The position numbers were made by a program, and so were the translations under genes. Below the pieces are notes generated by a model. That model was not told where the DNA came from. It worked only from the letters and a program-made list of their open reading frames with translations, and did not search any database. Of a stretch of DNA of 34,390 nt, positions 17,350 through 26,192 are shown in pieces (the first letter of the stretch is position 1; each line of letters starts with the position of its first letter). Location of the stretch: the NCBI GenBank assembly GCA_017614155.1, contig JAGACK010000055.1, positions 1 to 34,390 of the forward strand, given 5' to 3'. Source of the stretch: Lachnospiraceae bacterium (lineage in GTDB: Bacteria > Bacillota > Clostridia > Lachnospirales > Lachnospiraceae).

Positions 17350-19128
17350 ATGAAACTGTTCTCAAAACTGAAGGACTATCTGAATAATCTTGATATGGGC
17401 GGGAAACTGAGGTTCCTGTTCGTATTCTGTGTAGCGATACCACTTATTATTACTGATGTAATAATGCTTTTCGGCGTGTACAGGACTGTTTCCCGCGATG
17501 TTGAGTATGATATGGAAAAGACAGCCACATCCGTGGAATATGCCCTGCAGAAGCATCTGGAATATCCCGCGAACATTGCTCATAATATATATAAAAGCCG
17601 GGTTATGGAAGATTTTCTGGATGAGAAGTATGCCACGCCCTACGATTATTATGATGCCTACTACAGGATTGAGAGCAATCAGGTCCTGGAGAACGCCATG
17701 GGCATCGAGGGAGCCAGGGTGAGCATTTTTGTGGATAATCCTACGATCCTGAACGGATCGGGTTATTATCAGATCGGTCTCGCCGAAGGAAAGGACTGGT
17801 ATGAGGAACTCTATGCCGGCAAAGAGAACAGGAGACTGATGTTTGAATACGGCGTCGGGATGGGAAGCGACACGAAGCCGAGGAGAAGGGTCCTGATCCT
17901 GGTAAAGATGGATATGAGATCCTTTAGCGGTGTCAGAAAGGTTCTGAGACTTGATCTTGATTTCAGTGATTTTGAGGATGAACTCGGAAAACTGGACATA
18001 GAGGATGAAATCTATGTCTGCGACGGCGATACGCTCATTTTTACCAACCATAACAGTGAGGGTGAGACTATGCCGTTTTCGAAAATGCCGGATATAGGGA
18101 AGGTGTCATACAAAAGGAATATCCGGCTGTATGACCGTGATCTGTGTATATATATAGTTTCAAAGGAAAACCGGACGAGGGAATTCCTCGTGGGTAACGG
18201 CGGCATCTTTGTCATCCTGATGGCCATAAATGTCGTCATGATGGCTGTCATGATAACGCTGATAAACAAGACAATGGTCTCAAGGATCAGCTATCTGGAA
18301 GGATCCTTCGGCATCATGGATGATGATAAGATGAAGCTGATAGATACGATCGGGGGCAATGATGAGGTCAGCGGACTGATAGACAGCTACAACGGCATGG
18401 CGCAGAGAATGAATGAGCTTGTCAGCACCGTATACAAAAACCGTCTCCATGAACAGGAGATGAGCATCGCAAAGCAGAAAGCCGAGCTTCTGGCGCTTCA
18501 CTCCCAGATCAATCCCCATTTCCTGTTCAACGCGCTCGAGAGCATCAGGATGCACAGCCTTTTAAGAGGCGAGAAGGAAACCGCCGAGATGGTCGGAAGA
18601 CTGGCTGTCATGGAAAGAACTTATGTTAACTGGGGAGATGACGATGTGCCTATCAGAAGAGAGATGGAATTTGTGGATGCGTATCTGGCTCTTCAAAAAT
18701 ACCGTTTCGGTGACAGGCTGTCCTATAAGCTGAGCGTGGACGAGGAATGCGGAGCGTTTTCTGTTCCAAAACTTACAATCGTAACCCTTGTGGAAAATGC
18801 CTGTGAACACGGAGTTGAAAAGAAGTCTGTCCCGGGCTGGATATTTGTCAGGGTTTTCAGAAAGGACGATGAGATAAATATAGAGGTAGAAGATACCGGT
18901 GTCGGCATGAATATTGTGGTAGCGGAGGATATTGTCGATAAGGCAAAGAATGCCAGCATAGAGAGCATGAAGGGAAAAACGCATGTCGGCATCATGAATG
19001 CGTTTCTGAGGCTGAAGATGGTAACAGGAGGCAGGGCTCAGTTTTTTGTTGAGTCTGAACGGGGCGTGGGGACCGTGATAAGAATGACGATCCCGATCGG
19101 AGAAAAACATGAAAGTATTGATAGTTGA
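17350..19128 (+). CDS. YesM-type sensor histidine kinase
   Basis: A 592-residue membrane kinase. A TM helix lies near residues 21-43, an extracellular Cache-like sensor follows to about 280, and a second TM helix lies near 286-312. Then come HAMP, the His_kinase segment LLALHSQINPHFLFNALESI with phospho-acceptor His390, and an ATPase domain with IVTLVENACEHGV and VEDTGVGMN. This is the class that controls LplA-type oligosaccharide importers, and its regulator gene overlaps its 3' end by 20 bp. No purine-rich ribosome site is visible before the ATG at 17350, which lies 24 bases after the carboxylesterase stop. It presumably senses an extracellular xylo-oligosaccharide, by analogy with other YesMN pairs. 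Confidence 0.93.
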   Translation: MKLFSKLKDYLNNLDMGGKLRFLFVFCVAIPLIITDVIMLFGVYRTVSRDVEYDMEKTATSVEYALQKHLEYPANIAHNIYKSRVMEDFLDEKYATPYDYYDAYYRIESNQVLENAMGIEGARVSIFVDNPTILNGSGYYQIGLAEGKDWYEELYAGKENRRLMFEYGVGMGSDTKPRRRVLILVKMDMRSFSGVRKVLRLDLDFSDFEDELGKLDIEDEIYVCDGDTLIFTNHNSEGETMPFSKMPDIGKVSYKRNIRLYDRDLCIYIVSKENRTREFLVGNGGIFVILMAINVVMMAVMITLINKTMVSRISYLEGSFGIMDDDKMKLIDTIGGNDEVSGLIDSYNGMAQRMNELVSTVYKNRLHEQEMSIAKQKAELLALHSQINPHFLFNALESIRMHSLLRGEKETAEMVGRLAVMERTYVNWGDDDVPIRREMEFVDAYLALQKYRFGDRLSYKLSVDEECGAFSVPKLTIVTLVENACEHGVEKKSVPGWIFVRVFRKDDEINIEVEDTGVGMNIVVAEDIVDKAKNASIESMKGKTHVGIMNAFLRLKMVTGGRAQFFVESERGVGTVIRMTIPIGEKHESIDS

Positions 19129-20242
19129 TGACGAACCCTTTATCACTCAGGGCCTGAGCGTTCTGATAGACTGGGAAAAAGAAGGTTATGAGATAGCGGC
19201 CTGTCTGGAAAACGGAAAACAGGCATACAATTATCTGAAAGAAAATGATATCGATCTTGTCCTGACTGATATCCGCATGCCTGAAATGAGCGGGCTTGAC
19301 CTGATGGAAAGAGTTAAGGATGAGGGGCTGTCCGATGCTTCCTTTGTCATAATGAGCGGATACGACGATTTCGGATATGCGCAGAAGGCTCTGAGGATAG
19401 GATGTGTTGATTATCTGCTCAAACCTGTGGATGCAGGCGAGCTTCTTGAGATAGTCAGAAATCTGAGCCTGAATGAGAAAAACCGGCAGCAGGAAGAAGA
19501 AAGACAAAAGGAGATAGAAAACGCATATCGTGACAGGAATGTGATCTCACGGCTCATAGGAACCTATGATTCCGATAATCCGCAGAAGATAATATGCAAT
19601 GAAGTGCTTGATAACCTTGTCAGGGCCATTGAAATAAATGATCCGGAAAAGATCGGCAGCCTGGTGCATGCTTTTTACAGGGAAGCAAAGGAAAAGGGCC
19701 TGTCGGAGGAGAGCGTGAACTTTAATATCTCATATCTTCTTTTCCAGCTGATAAGGATAGCGTCCGAGCAGGATGAAGAGGTCAATCATGAGGAGATCAT
19801 GAATTTCATAAGCGAAAGCTCTTTTGAGGAAAGTGTTCTCAGGGGCAAGAGCGACATAATGATCAGATTCTGTCTGGAGTATGCAGAATACATAAGCCAG
19901 CTTCGGAAAAGCTCGGTCAGGAGCGTGCTTTCGGATGTGGAAAAAGAAATAAGGGAGCATTATGCCGAAAACCTGAGCCTTCGCGAGATGAGCCGGAAGT
20001 TTTTTATAAATAATGCTTATCTGGGACAAATGTTCAAAAAGAAATACGGTGTATCCTTCAAGGATTATCTGACGGATTACAGGATCAGGGAGGCGGCAAA
20101 GCTCCTTGCCGGCACTGACCGCAAGATCATCAATATCGCCGAGGATGTAGGCTATAAGGACAGTGATTATTTTGTCCAGAAATTCATAGAACGCATGGGC
20201 TGTACACCCTCAAATTACAGGAAAGAAAAACAGTCCGGATGA
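19109..20242 (+). CDS. YesN-type response regulator with AraC DNA-binding domain
   Basis: A 377-residue response regulator. The receiver domain begins MKVLIVDDEPFITQGLSVLI, with phospho-acceptor Asp54 in VLTDIRMPEMSG and the conserved Lys in YLLKPVDAGEL. The middle region is helical. The C-terminus is an AraC/XylS double helix-turn-helix (LREMSRKFFINNAYLGQMFK, then INIAEDVGYKDSDYFVQKF, ending in GCTPSNYRK). Start and kinase stop overlap by 20 bp, indicating coupled synthesis. Its probable target is the promoter of the binding-protein gene that begins 127 bp downstream. Confidence 0.94.
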   Translation: MKVLIVDDEPFITQGLSVLIDWEKEGYEIAACLENGKQAYNYLKENDIDLVLTDIRMPEMSGLDLMERVKDEGLSDASFVIMSGYDDFGYAQKALRIGCVDYLLKPVDAGELLEIVRNLSLNEKNRQQEEERQKEIENAYRDRNVISRLIGTYDSDNPQKIICNEVLDNLVRAIEINDPEKIGSLVHAFYREAKEKGLSEESVNFNISYLLFQLIRIASEQDEEVNHEEIMNFISESSFEESVLRGKSDIMIRFCLEYAEYISQLRKSSVRSVLSDVEKEIREHYAENLSLREMSRKFFINNAYLGQMFKKKYGVSFKDYLTDYRIREAAKLLAGTDRKIINIAEDVGYKDSDYFVQKFIERMGCTPSNYRKEKQSG

Positions 20243-20252
20243 TGTCCTAAAA

Positions 20253-20311
20253 TTTTTCGGCTTTTATCCTATAATTTGTCGGGATTAATTTATCCGGGTT
20301 CACATTATAAT
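20253..20311 (+). promoter_or_regulatory. Activator-type promoter region of the oligosaccharide importer operon
   Basis: TATAAT occurs at 20306-20311 with no good -35 box at 16-18 bp, as expected for an activator-dependent promoter. Upstream lie two similar elements, TTTTTCGGCTTTTATCC (20253-20269) and TTTGTCGGGATTAATTTATCC (20275-20295). Both share TCGG followed by TTTATCC, and the TTTATCC blocks are 26 bp apart. Tandem direct repeats just upstream of or overlapping the -35 region are typical of AraC-type regulators, so these are candidate YesN sites. A second TATAAT at 20270 is an alternative -10. Confidence 0.5.
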
Positions 20312-20368
20312 CTTTTTAATGACAAAATCAGATCCTGATAAGGGGATCCAGTTTTAGGGAAGGAGATT

Positions 20369-22156
20369 ATGATGAAGAACAAAACACTGAAGAAGATCAT
20401 TGGTGTTGCCCTCAGTATGGCGCTTTCAGTATGCGCTCTTGCAGGCTGCGGACAGGCTGCAGCAACAGGCGATACCGGAGCAGCTGCAGCGGATTCAGGC
20501 CAGGCGGAGGCATCCGATGATTCGGGAGCAGCCGATACAGGCTCTGAAGCAGCTTCATCGGGAGATGTTGTTGAATTCACATTCTTTGGAGGAATGCCCG
20601 GAACCGAGATCAACAACGGCAACAACGAGATCCAGGACATGATCGCCGAGAAGACAGGCGTCCGCTTAAAGGAGACCTGGCTTACCGGACAGACGGTTGC
20701 TGAGGCTATAGGAAGTATCATCGCATCGGGTACATATCCCGATCTCATCGATGGCGGCGACGGCTGCGTCGATCTTTATAATGAAGGCGTTCTTGTTCCG
20801 TGGGATGATTATCTTGCAAGCGGAAAATACCCCAACCTGACAAATTATTATACGGAAAAAGAGTGGGATCAGTTCCGTCAGGATGACGGCAAGATCTACT
20901 GGTGCAACGTGTTCCAGAATACAAAGGGCGAGCCTACAGGCACTGCTCACAATGATGAGGCTTTCTGGATCCAGGCAAGAGTACTTGAGTGGGATAACTA
21001 TCCGAAGATCGAGACCCTTGATGAATATTTCGACCTTCTGGAAAGATATGCGGCAGCTAATCCTACAGTAAAGGATGCCAACGGCAACGATATCGATGTC
21101 ATTCCTTACACCTGCCTTTGTGATGACTGGAGATATTTCTGTATAGAGAACGCTCCCCAGTTCCTTGACGGATATCCCAACGACGGTTCTGTCATAGTTG
21201 ATTTTGACGGCAAAGATCCTACAATCGTTGATTATAATACGACCCCTACAGCAAAGAAGTATTTCCAAAAGCTGAATGAGGAGTATAAGAAGGGCATCGT
21301 GGACAAGGACTTCGGAACACAGAAATACGATGATTATATCCAGAAGCTTTCAAACGGAAATGTCCTGGCAATGTGCGACCAGTACTGGGATTTCCAGCAG
21401 GTAAAGGATTCGCTCAGAAATACCGGTCTTGAGGATCAGGGATGCAACTATGTTCCTCTCGGACTTACGATCGAAAAAGGAATGGAGAACCGCTGGCATA
21501 CATATGGAGATACTCTTAACATAGCTTCAGGCATAGCAGTCACAACAAGCTGCTCAGATCCCGATCTGGCATTCTCATTCCTGAACGCAATGCTTGACCA
21601 GGATATTCACAACCTTCGTTTCTGGGGTGTTGAGGGCGTTGATTACCTCGTTGATGAAAACGGACTTTTCTACAGGACTCCCGAGATCCGCGCAAATATC
21701 TCCGATCCCAAGTACAGGGCTGATCACCTCTGCTTCTACAGCTACCTGCCTCAGTACGGCGGAACGAGCGATGACGGAAAGAATGCAAACCTGCCTGATG
21801 AGCAGCCTTCGGAATTCTTTGACCAGCTTGCAGAGCCTATGCAGAAGTGCTTCACGGCATACGGAGCAAAGAACTATCCCGATCTGATCGGTTCAGTGAA
21901 GGAAGATGTAAATGCTACACATCCGTGGTTCCCGATGTGGTCATTCTCAAACAACCTCGATACATCTACACCCGGCGGTGTGGCATGGACAAAGATGGGC
22001 GAGACAAAGCATGAGTGGCTTCCCAAGGTTGTCATGTCTTCAAACTTTGACTCTGAGTGGGATAACTACATGAAGGCTTACAGTGAGTGCAAGCCCGAAG
22101 ATTTCCTGGCAGAAATGCAGGAAGAGCTTGACCGCAGAGTTGCAGCAAACAAATAA
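20369..22156 (+). CDS. Oligosaccharide-binding lipoprotein, LplA-like (ABC transporter)
   Basis: A 595-residue extracellular solute-binding protein. The lipoprotein signal peptide ends at LAGCGQ, followed by an Ala/Gly/Asp/Ser linker to about residue 68. The binding domain starts VVEFTFFGGMPGTEINNGNN and continues with MIAEKTGVRLKETW. Its length (over 500 residues) fits the LplA class of large binding proteins that work with YesMN-controlled LplB/YtcP permeases. AGGAG precedes the ATG ATG pair. It is the first gene of the importer/xylanase operon and is separated from the permeases by a hairpin. The ligand is probably a substituted xylo-oligosaccharide, inferred from GH10 and GH43 downstream. 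Confidence 0.92.
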   Translation: MMKNKTLKKIIGVALSMALSVCALAGCGQAAATGDTGAAAADSGQAEASDDSGAADTGSEAASSGDVVEFTFFGGMPGTEINNGNNEIQDMIAEKTGVRLKETWLTGQTVAEAIGSIIASGTYPDLIDGGDGCVDLYNEGVLVPWDDYLASGKYPNLTNYYTEKEWDQFRQDDGKIYWCNVFQNTKGEPTGTAHNDEAFWIQARVLEWDNYPKIETLDEYFDLLERYAAANPTVKDANGNDIDVIPYTCLCDDWRYFCIENAPQFLDGYPNDGSVIVDFDGKDPTIVDYNTTPTAKKYFQKLNEEYKKGIVDKDFGTQKYDDYIQKLSNGNVLAMCDQYWDFQQVKDSLRNTGLEDQGCNYVPLGLTIEKGMENRWHTYGDTLNIASGIAVTTSCSDPDLAFSFLNAMLDQDIHNLRFWGVEGVDYLVDENGLFYRTPEIRANISDPKYRADHLCFYSYLPQYGGTSDDGKNANLPDEQPSEFFDQLAEPMQKCFTAYGAKNYPDLIGSVKEDVNATHPWFPMWSFSNNLDTSTPGGVAWTKMGETKHEWLPKVVMSSNFDSEWDNYMKAYSECKPEDFLAEMQEELDRRVAANK

Positions 22157-22184
22157 AAACCAGAAACTGATTTAAATTAACCGG

Positions 22185-22221
22185 ATGGCAGTCATATGGG
22201 TATCTGTATGACTGCCATTTT
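22185..22221 (+). terminator. Hairpin with T tract between binding-protein and permease genes (attenuator)
   Basis: A perfect 12-bp stem (ATGGCAGTCATA at 22185-22196 with TATGACTGCCAT at 22207-22218) has a 10-base loop and is followed by TTTT. It lies between the binding-protein stop and the permease ribosome site, the same position as the malE-malF hairpin. Confidence 0.8.
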
Positions 22222-22237
22222 AGGAAAGGGTATGATA

Positions 22238-23176
22238 ATGGGCAGCAAAAAGTCAAAGAGGAATAAAACTGCGATAACCGCAAAGGAACTGGCCAGACAG
22301 AAATTCATGCTGATCTGGTCCGCGATCTTTGTGATCTACGGGTTTGTCTTTTATTATCTTCCTTTGGGCGGATGGATAATGGCCTTTCAGAACTACAAGA
22401 ACAAGACCGGATTCCTTCACTCCAAATGGGTCGGCCTTGACAAGTTCAAGTTCCTTTTTTCGGATGTGACATTCTTAAGGGTCATCAGGAATACATTCTG
22501 TATGGGTACCATGAACCTGATCTTTACAACGCTCATGGCGATCTTCTTTGCCATAGTGCTCAATGAGGTCAGGCTGGTCAGAACAAAGAAGGTCATACAG
22601 ACCGTATCCTATTTGCCGCACTTCCTGTCATGGATCATAGTTACAGGTATCCTGAACGATGCGCTTTCTTCGACGGGTATCGTAAATGAACTCCTGAAAA
22701 AAGCCGGAATCATAAAGGATACGATCCCGTTCTTTTCGATACCTGCTCTTTTCTGGCCCATAGTCACCTTCGTCCACCTGTGGAAGGAGACCGGGTGGAA
22801 TACTATCATATATCTTTCAGCGATAACATCCATCGATCCGAACCTGTACGAGGCTGCATCCATTGATGGCGCGGGAAGGTGGCAGAAGATCAAGCATATA
22901 ACGCTTCCGTGCCTCAAGCCTACCATCATAGTACTTCTTATCATGAATATGGGAAATCTTCTGAACGCCGGATTCGAGGTACAGTACCTGCTTGGAAACG
23001 GTCTGGTAAAGAGTGTAGCGGATACTATCGATATCTATGTCCTGACCTGGGGTATCAGCCAGAATGACTATTCACTCGGTACAGCGGCAGGTATCTTCAA
23101 GAGCGTGGTATCCATTGCGATCATTCTGATAGCAAATACGATCGCAAAGAGAACCACGGAAGAGAGACTTTTCTAG
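22238..23176 (+). CDS. Oligosaccharide ABC transporter permease, LplB-like
   Basis: A 312-residue CUT1 permease with six hydrophobic segments, the first FMLIWSAIFVIYGFVFYYLP. The family EAA loop is EAASIDGAGRWQKIKHITLP. I choose the ATG at 22238 because AAAGGG lies 7 bases upstream and the residues after it (MGSKKSKRN) form a normal basic cytoplasmic N-terminus. An ATG at 22196 would begin inside the terminator-like stem. The sequence WGISQNDYSLGTAAGIFKSV near the end is characteristic of LplB-type permeases. It pairs with the next gene. Confidence 0.92.
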   Translation: MGSKKSKRNKTAITAKELARQKFMLIWSAIFVIYGFVFYYLPLGGWIMAFQNYKNKTGFLHSKWVGLDKFKFLFSDVTFLRVIRNTFCMGTMNLIFTTLMAIFFAIVLNEVRLVRTKKVIQTVSYLPHFLSWIIVTGILNDALSSTGIVNELLKKAGIIKDTIPFFSIPALFWPIVTFVHLWKETGWNTIIYLSAITSIDPNLYEAASIDGAGRWQKIKHITLPCLKPTIIVLLIMNMGNLLNAGFEVQYLLGNGLVKSVADTIDIYVLTWGISQNDYSLGTAAGIFKSVVSIAIILIANTIAKRTTEERLF

Positions 23177-23186
23177 GAGGCGGGTC

Positions 23187-24149
23187 ATGGAAGAAAATTC
23201 AATGAATACGATCGAAAAGAATAAAGAAGAGATACAGAGCAGGATGAAGACTCCCCCGAAAAGGCGGAAAAAACTAAAAGCAGGGGATGTGATCTTTGAT
23301 ATATGCAACGGCATATTCATGCTGCTGTTCTGTATAGTAACACTGTATCCTGTTTTGAACACTCTGGCTATCTCTTTTAATGACGGTGTTGATGCCATGA
23401 GAGGCGGTGTGCATCTGATACCGAGGCTGTTTACGACACAGAACTATACGACTGTTTTCGCTCTGAAGAATATCACTCAGGGCGCGATCATATCGGTTTT
23501 GAGAACCGTGATAGGCACTGCTTTGGCGCTCGTTGCAAATGCCCTGCTCGCTTTTATAGTAAGCCAGAAGAAATTCATCTTCAGGTCGCAGCTTTCGCTT
23601 TTCTGGGTCATAACCATGTATGTCAACGGCGGTATGATCCCGATAATGATACTTTACAAGAACCTTCACCTGACAAATTCATTCTGGGTCTATGTCATAC
23701 CGGCCATGATCAGCGGTTTTAACATGCTCGTTATGAGGACTTATATGGAGGGACTTCCGGAGTCGCTTCAGGAGGCGGCCCAGATAGACGGGGCAGGCTA
23801 TATGACGATATTCCTGAAGGTGATATCACCTTTATGTAAACCGATCTATGCGACAGTTGCTCTCTTCGTTGCAGTCGGACAGTGGAATTCCTGGTTTGAT
23901 ACCATGCTGTACAACCGTATGGCGGACAAGTATACGACGCTTCAGTACGAGCTGATGAAGATGCTTTCGGCTGTAACAAGCCTCAAGGGCAATGCCGGAG
24001 CTGCTACATCGGGTACGACGGTCAATATCACGCCTATCTCTGTACGAGCGGCAGCGACCATCATCACAATGGCGCCCATAGTCATGCTCTATCCGTTCCT
24101 TCAGAGGTATTTTGTTACCGGTCTGACCATAGGCGGAGTGAAAGAGTGA
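23187..24149 (+). CDS. Oligosaccharide ABC transporter permease, YtcP-like
   Basis: A 320-residue permease with a basic cytoplasmic N-terminal extension of about 30 residues, then membrane segments starting GIFMLLFCIVTLYPVLNTLA. The EAA loop is EAAQIDGAGYMTIFLKVISP, and the C-terminus ends TGLTIGGVKE as usual for YtcP. AGGAGG stands before the ATG, 10 bp after the first permease. No ATP-binding component is in the operon, so a multitask ATPase encoded elsewhere must energise it (inference). Confidence 0.93.
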   Translation: MEENSMNTIEKNKEEIQSRMKTPPKRRKKLKAGDVIFDICNGIFMLLFCIVTLYPVLNTLAISFNDGVDAMRGGVHLIPRLFTTQNYTTVFALKNITQGAIISVLRTVIGTALALVANALLAFIVSQKKFIFRSQLSLFWVITMYVNGGMIPIMILYKNLHLTNSFWVYVIPAMISGFNMLVMRTYMEGLPESLQEAAQIDGAGYMTIFLKVISPLCKPIYATVALFVAVGQWNSWFDTMLYNRMADKYTTLQYELMKMLSAVTSLKGNAGAATSGTTVNITPISVRAAATIITMAPIVMLYPFLQRYFVTGLTIGGVKE

Positions 24150-24153
24150 ATAT

Positions 24154-24816
24154 ATGAATTTTCTTGCATTCGACAGCCCTGTGATGCAGGCGATAAACAA
24201 GGCTACGGATTATCTGATACTGAATATCCTTTGGATAATCTGTTCGATCCCGCTTTTTACTGCCGGGGCTGCCATGAGTGCGAAGTATTATGCGGGGATG
24301 AAACTTTACAAGGGGCATGAGCCTGTTGTAATAAAGGCATTCTTTTCATCATTCAGATCAAATCTAAAGCAGACGATCGTTCCTTCGGTATTTATCACGG
24401 CAGGAACGGGTCTGCTTTTTATTGACTGGTATTATGTGATCGGCAATCCGACATCTGCAGCCTACAGGATCGTGCTTTTTGTTATGTCTGCGCTGTTTTT
24501 GATGTTCGTATTCTGCTTTTTCCCGGTGATAGCAAGATATCAGATAAAAACCGCTGAAGCGGTGAAAGCAGCGCTCGGACTGATGGCTTCGAGGCTTTTC
24601 AGGGTGTTTCTTGCCATTGCGCTCTTTGTGCTCCCGTTTATAATCGGAATATGGTATTTCAAATGGGCATGGCTGATCTGTCTTTTTTCGCAGACAGTAA
24701 TGCTTTATTATAACAGCGGCTTTTTTGTGAAGGAATTTGACAGGCTGGAAGCAAGACTTTTTCCTGAAGGACAGGACAAGGAGAAGGAGTCTTCGGAAGG
24801 CAACCCGAAAAAATGA
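24154..24816 (+). CDS. YesL family (DUF624) membrane protein
   Basis: A 220-residue protein with about five hydrophobic segments and the YesL/DUF624 start pattern (LAFDSPVMQAINKATDYLIL, then NILWIICSIPLFTAGAA). YesL proteins occur almost exclusively beside YesMN-regulated oligosaccharide transporters. Their biochemical role is not established, though they are assumed to assist the permeases or kinase. The spacing of 4 bp after the second permease indicates tight co-expression. GGAGTGA serves as ribosome site. Confidence 0.9.
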   Translation: MNFLAFDSPVMQAINKATDYLILNILWIICSIPLFTAGAAMSAKYYAGMKLYKGHEPVVIKAFFSSFRSNLKQTIVPSVFITAGTGLLFIDWYYVIGNPTSAAYRIVLFVMSALFLMFVFCFFPVIARYQIKTAEAVKAALGLMASRLFRVFLAIALFVLPFIIGIWYFKWAWLICLFSQTVMLYYNSGFFVKEFDRLEARLFPEGQDKEKESSEGNPKK

Positions 24817-24839
24817 TAGAAGAATAAAAGGAGAAACAA

Positions 24840-26186
24840 ATGGCAAATCCGTTTTTACCATTATGGGAATACATCCCGGACGGGGAACCCAGACAGTTCG
24901 GGGACAGGGTCTATATCTACGGATCTCATGACAGACCCGGAAATGTGGAATTCTGCGATCATAAGCTGAAGGTCTGGAGCGCTTCGATACACGACCTGAA
25001 CCATTGGGAGTGTCATGGACACAGCATCCACACGAAAGCAGATTCGGATCACGAACCCAGCGTGCCTTTTACGGATAAAGAGATCTATGCGCCCGATGTG
25101 GTTGAAAAGGACGGAAAGTATTATCTGTATACCTATATACTTGCTTCAAAGGGCTGCGTCAGCGTAAGCGATAAGCCGGAAGGGCCGTTTACCTTTCTTT
25201 CCGCCTATGAGTATGCTCCGGAAGATGCCGGAGATGACGGGATCTTCAACGATATCGGAGTGCTTGTGGATGATGACGGCAGGGTCTATGCTTATTACGG
25301 CTTTGAACATTCAAATATGAATGAGCTTGATCCTGAGACCATGTACAGGGTGATCCCCGGAAGCCTCAGGAAGCCCGTAATAAACGATTCACAGGATGTG
25401 TGTATCGAAGAGAGATTCTATGAAGCCAGCTCTCCCAGAAAAATAGGAGATCTTTATTATCTGGTCTATTCACCCAGAAAGGGCACAAGGCTCGCATATG
25501 CCACATCTGATTCACCGACAGGTCCCTTTACATACAGGGGCTATATCATAGATAACGGCGTTGATTATGAGCCTCAGGGCAATAATCACGGCTCTTTGTG
25601 CAGGATCGGCGATCAGTGGTATGTTTTTTATCACAGGATGACAAACAACTGTATCACTTCAAGGCGCGCCTGCGTGGAAAAGGTGGAGATTCTTCCTGAC
25701 GGTACCATCCCGCCCGTAGAGATGACTTCCCTTGGCTTTGAAGAGTCACTGTCACCTTTCTATCCTGTAAAGGCAGAGATAGCCTGTGTTCTCACCAATG
25801 GGTGTTTTGTTACGGAAAAGGGGATATTCAGGCGTGTTATCACATCTGTAAGAGACGGATGTGTCATAGGCTATAAATATTTTGATTTCGGAAATGATGA
25901 TACGACAAAGACCATGCAGCTGGCAATGAAGCTTAACGGTACGGGAATCCGGGGATGCCTTGATGTATGGATAGATGCTCCCGATGAGAAAAAAGGCGGA
26001 AGATGCATCGGAAAGATGGAGACAGACCTGCAGGATGGGGAATACACGACCCGTGTGGAGTCTGTTACGGGAAGGCATGCCCTTTATTTTGTGGCAAAGC
26101 GTCACAAGCCGAAGGACGGCTGGATGGATGAGTTCTTCAAGGACAGGACAATCTGCGAGATAGAAGAATTTGTGTTCATGAAATAG
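24840..26186 (+). CDS. Cytoplasmic GH43 glycosidase (probable xylosidase/arabinofuranosidase) with C-terminal CBM6-like domain
   Basis: A 448-residue protein with no signal peptide. The five-bladed propeller GH43 domain covers about residues 1-305. WEYIPDGEPRQF contains the likely base Asp, FNDIGVLVDDDGRVYAYYGF the modulating Asp, and YEASSPRKIGDLYYLVYS the likely acid Glu. The remaining about 140 residues (from YPVKAEIACVLTN) are beta-rich and resemble a CBM6-type domain, ending CEIEEFVFMK. It would remove arabinose or xylose from oligosaccharides imported by the preceding transporter. AGGAG precedes the ATG by 7 bases. Subfamily and exact activity cannot be settled by eye. Confidence 0.88.
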   Translation: MANPFLPLWEYIPDGEPRQFGDRVYIYGSHDRPGNVEFCDHKLKVWSASIHDLNHWECHGHSIHTKADSDHEPSVPFTDKEIYAPDVVEKDGKYYLYTYILASKGCVSVSDKPEGPFTFLSAYEYAPEDAGDDGIFNDIGVLVDDDGRVYAYYGFEHSNMNELDPETMYRVIPGSLRKPVINDSQDVCIEERFYEASSPRKIGDLYYLVYSPRKGTRLAYATSDSPTGPFTYRGYIIDNGVDYEPQGNNHGSLCRIGDQWYVFYHRMTNNCITSRRACVEKVEILPDGTIPPVEMTSLGFEESLSPFYPVKAEIACVLTNGCFVTEKGIFRRVITSVRDGCVIGYKYFDFGNDDTTKTMQLAMKLNGTGIRGCLDVWIDAPDEKKGGRCIGKMETDLQDGEYTTRVESVTGRHALYFVAKRHKPKDGWMDEFFKDRTICEIEEFVFMK

Positions 26187-26192
26187 GGAGAG

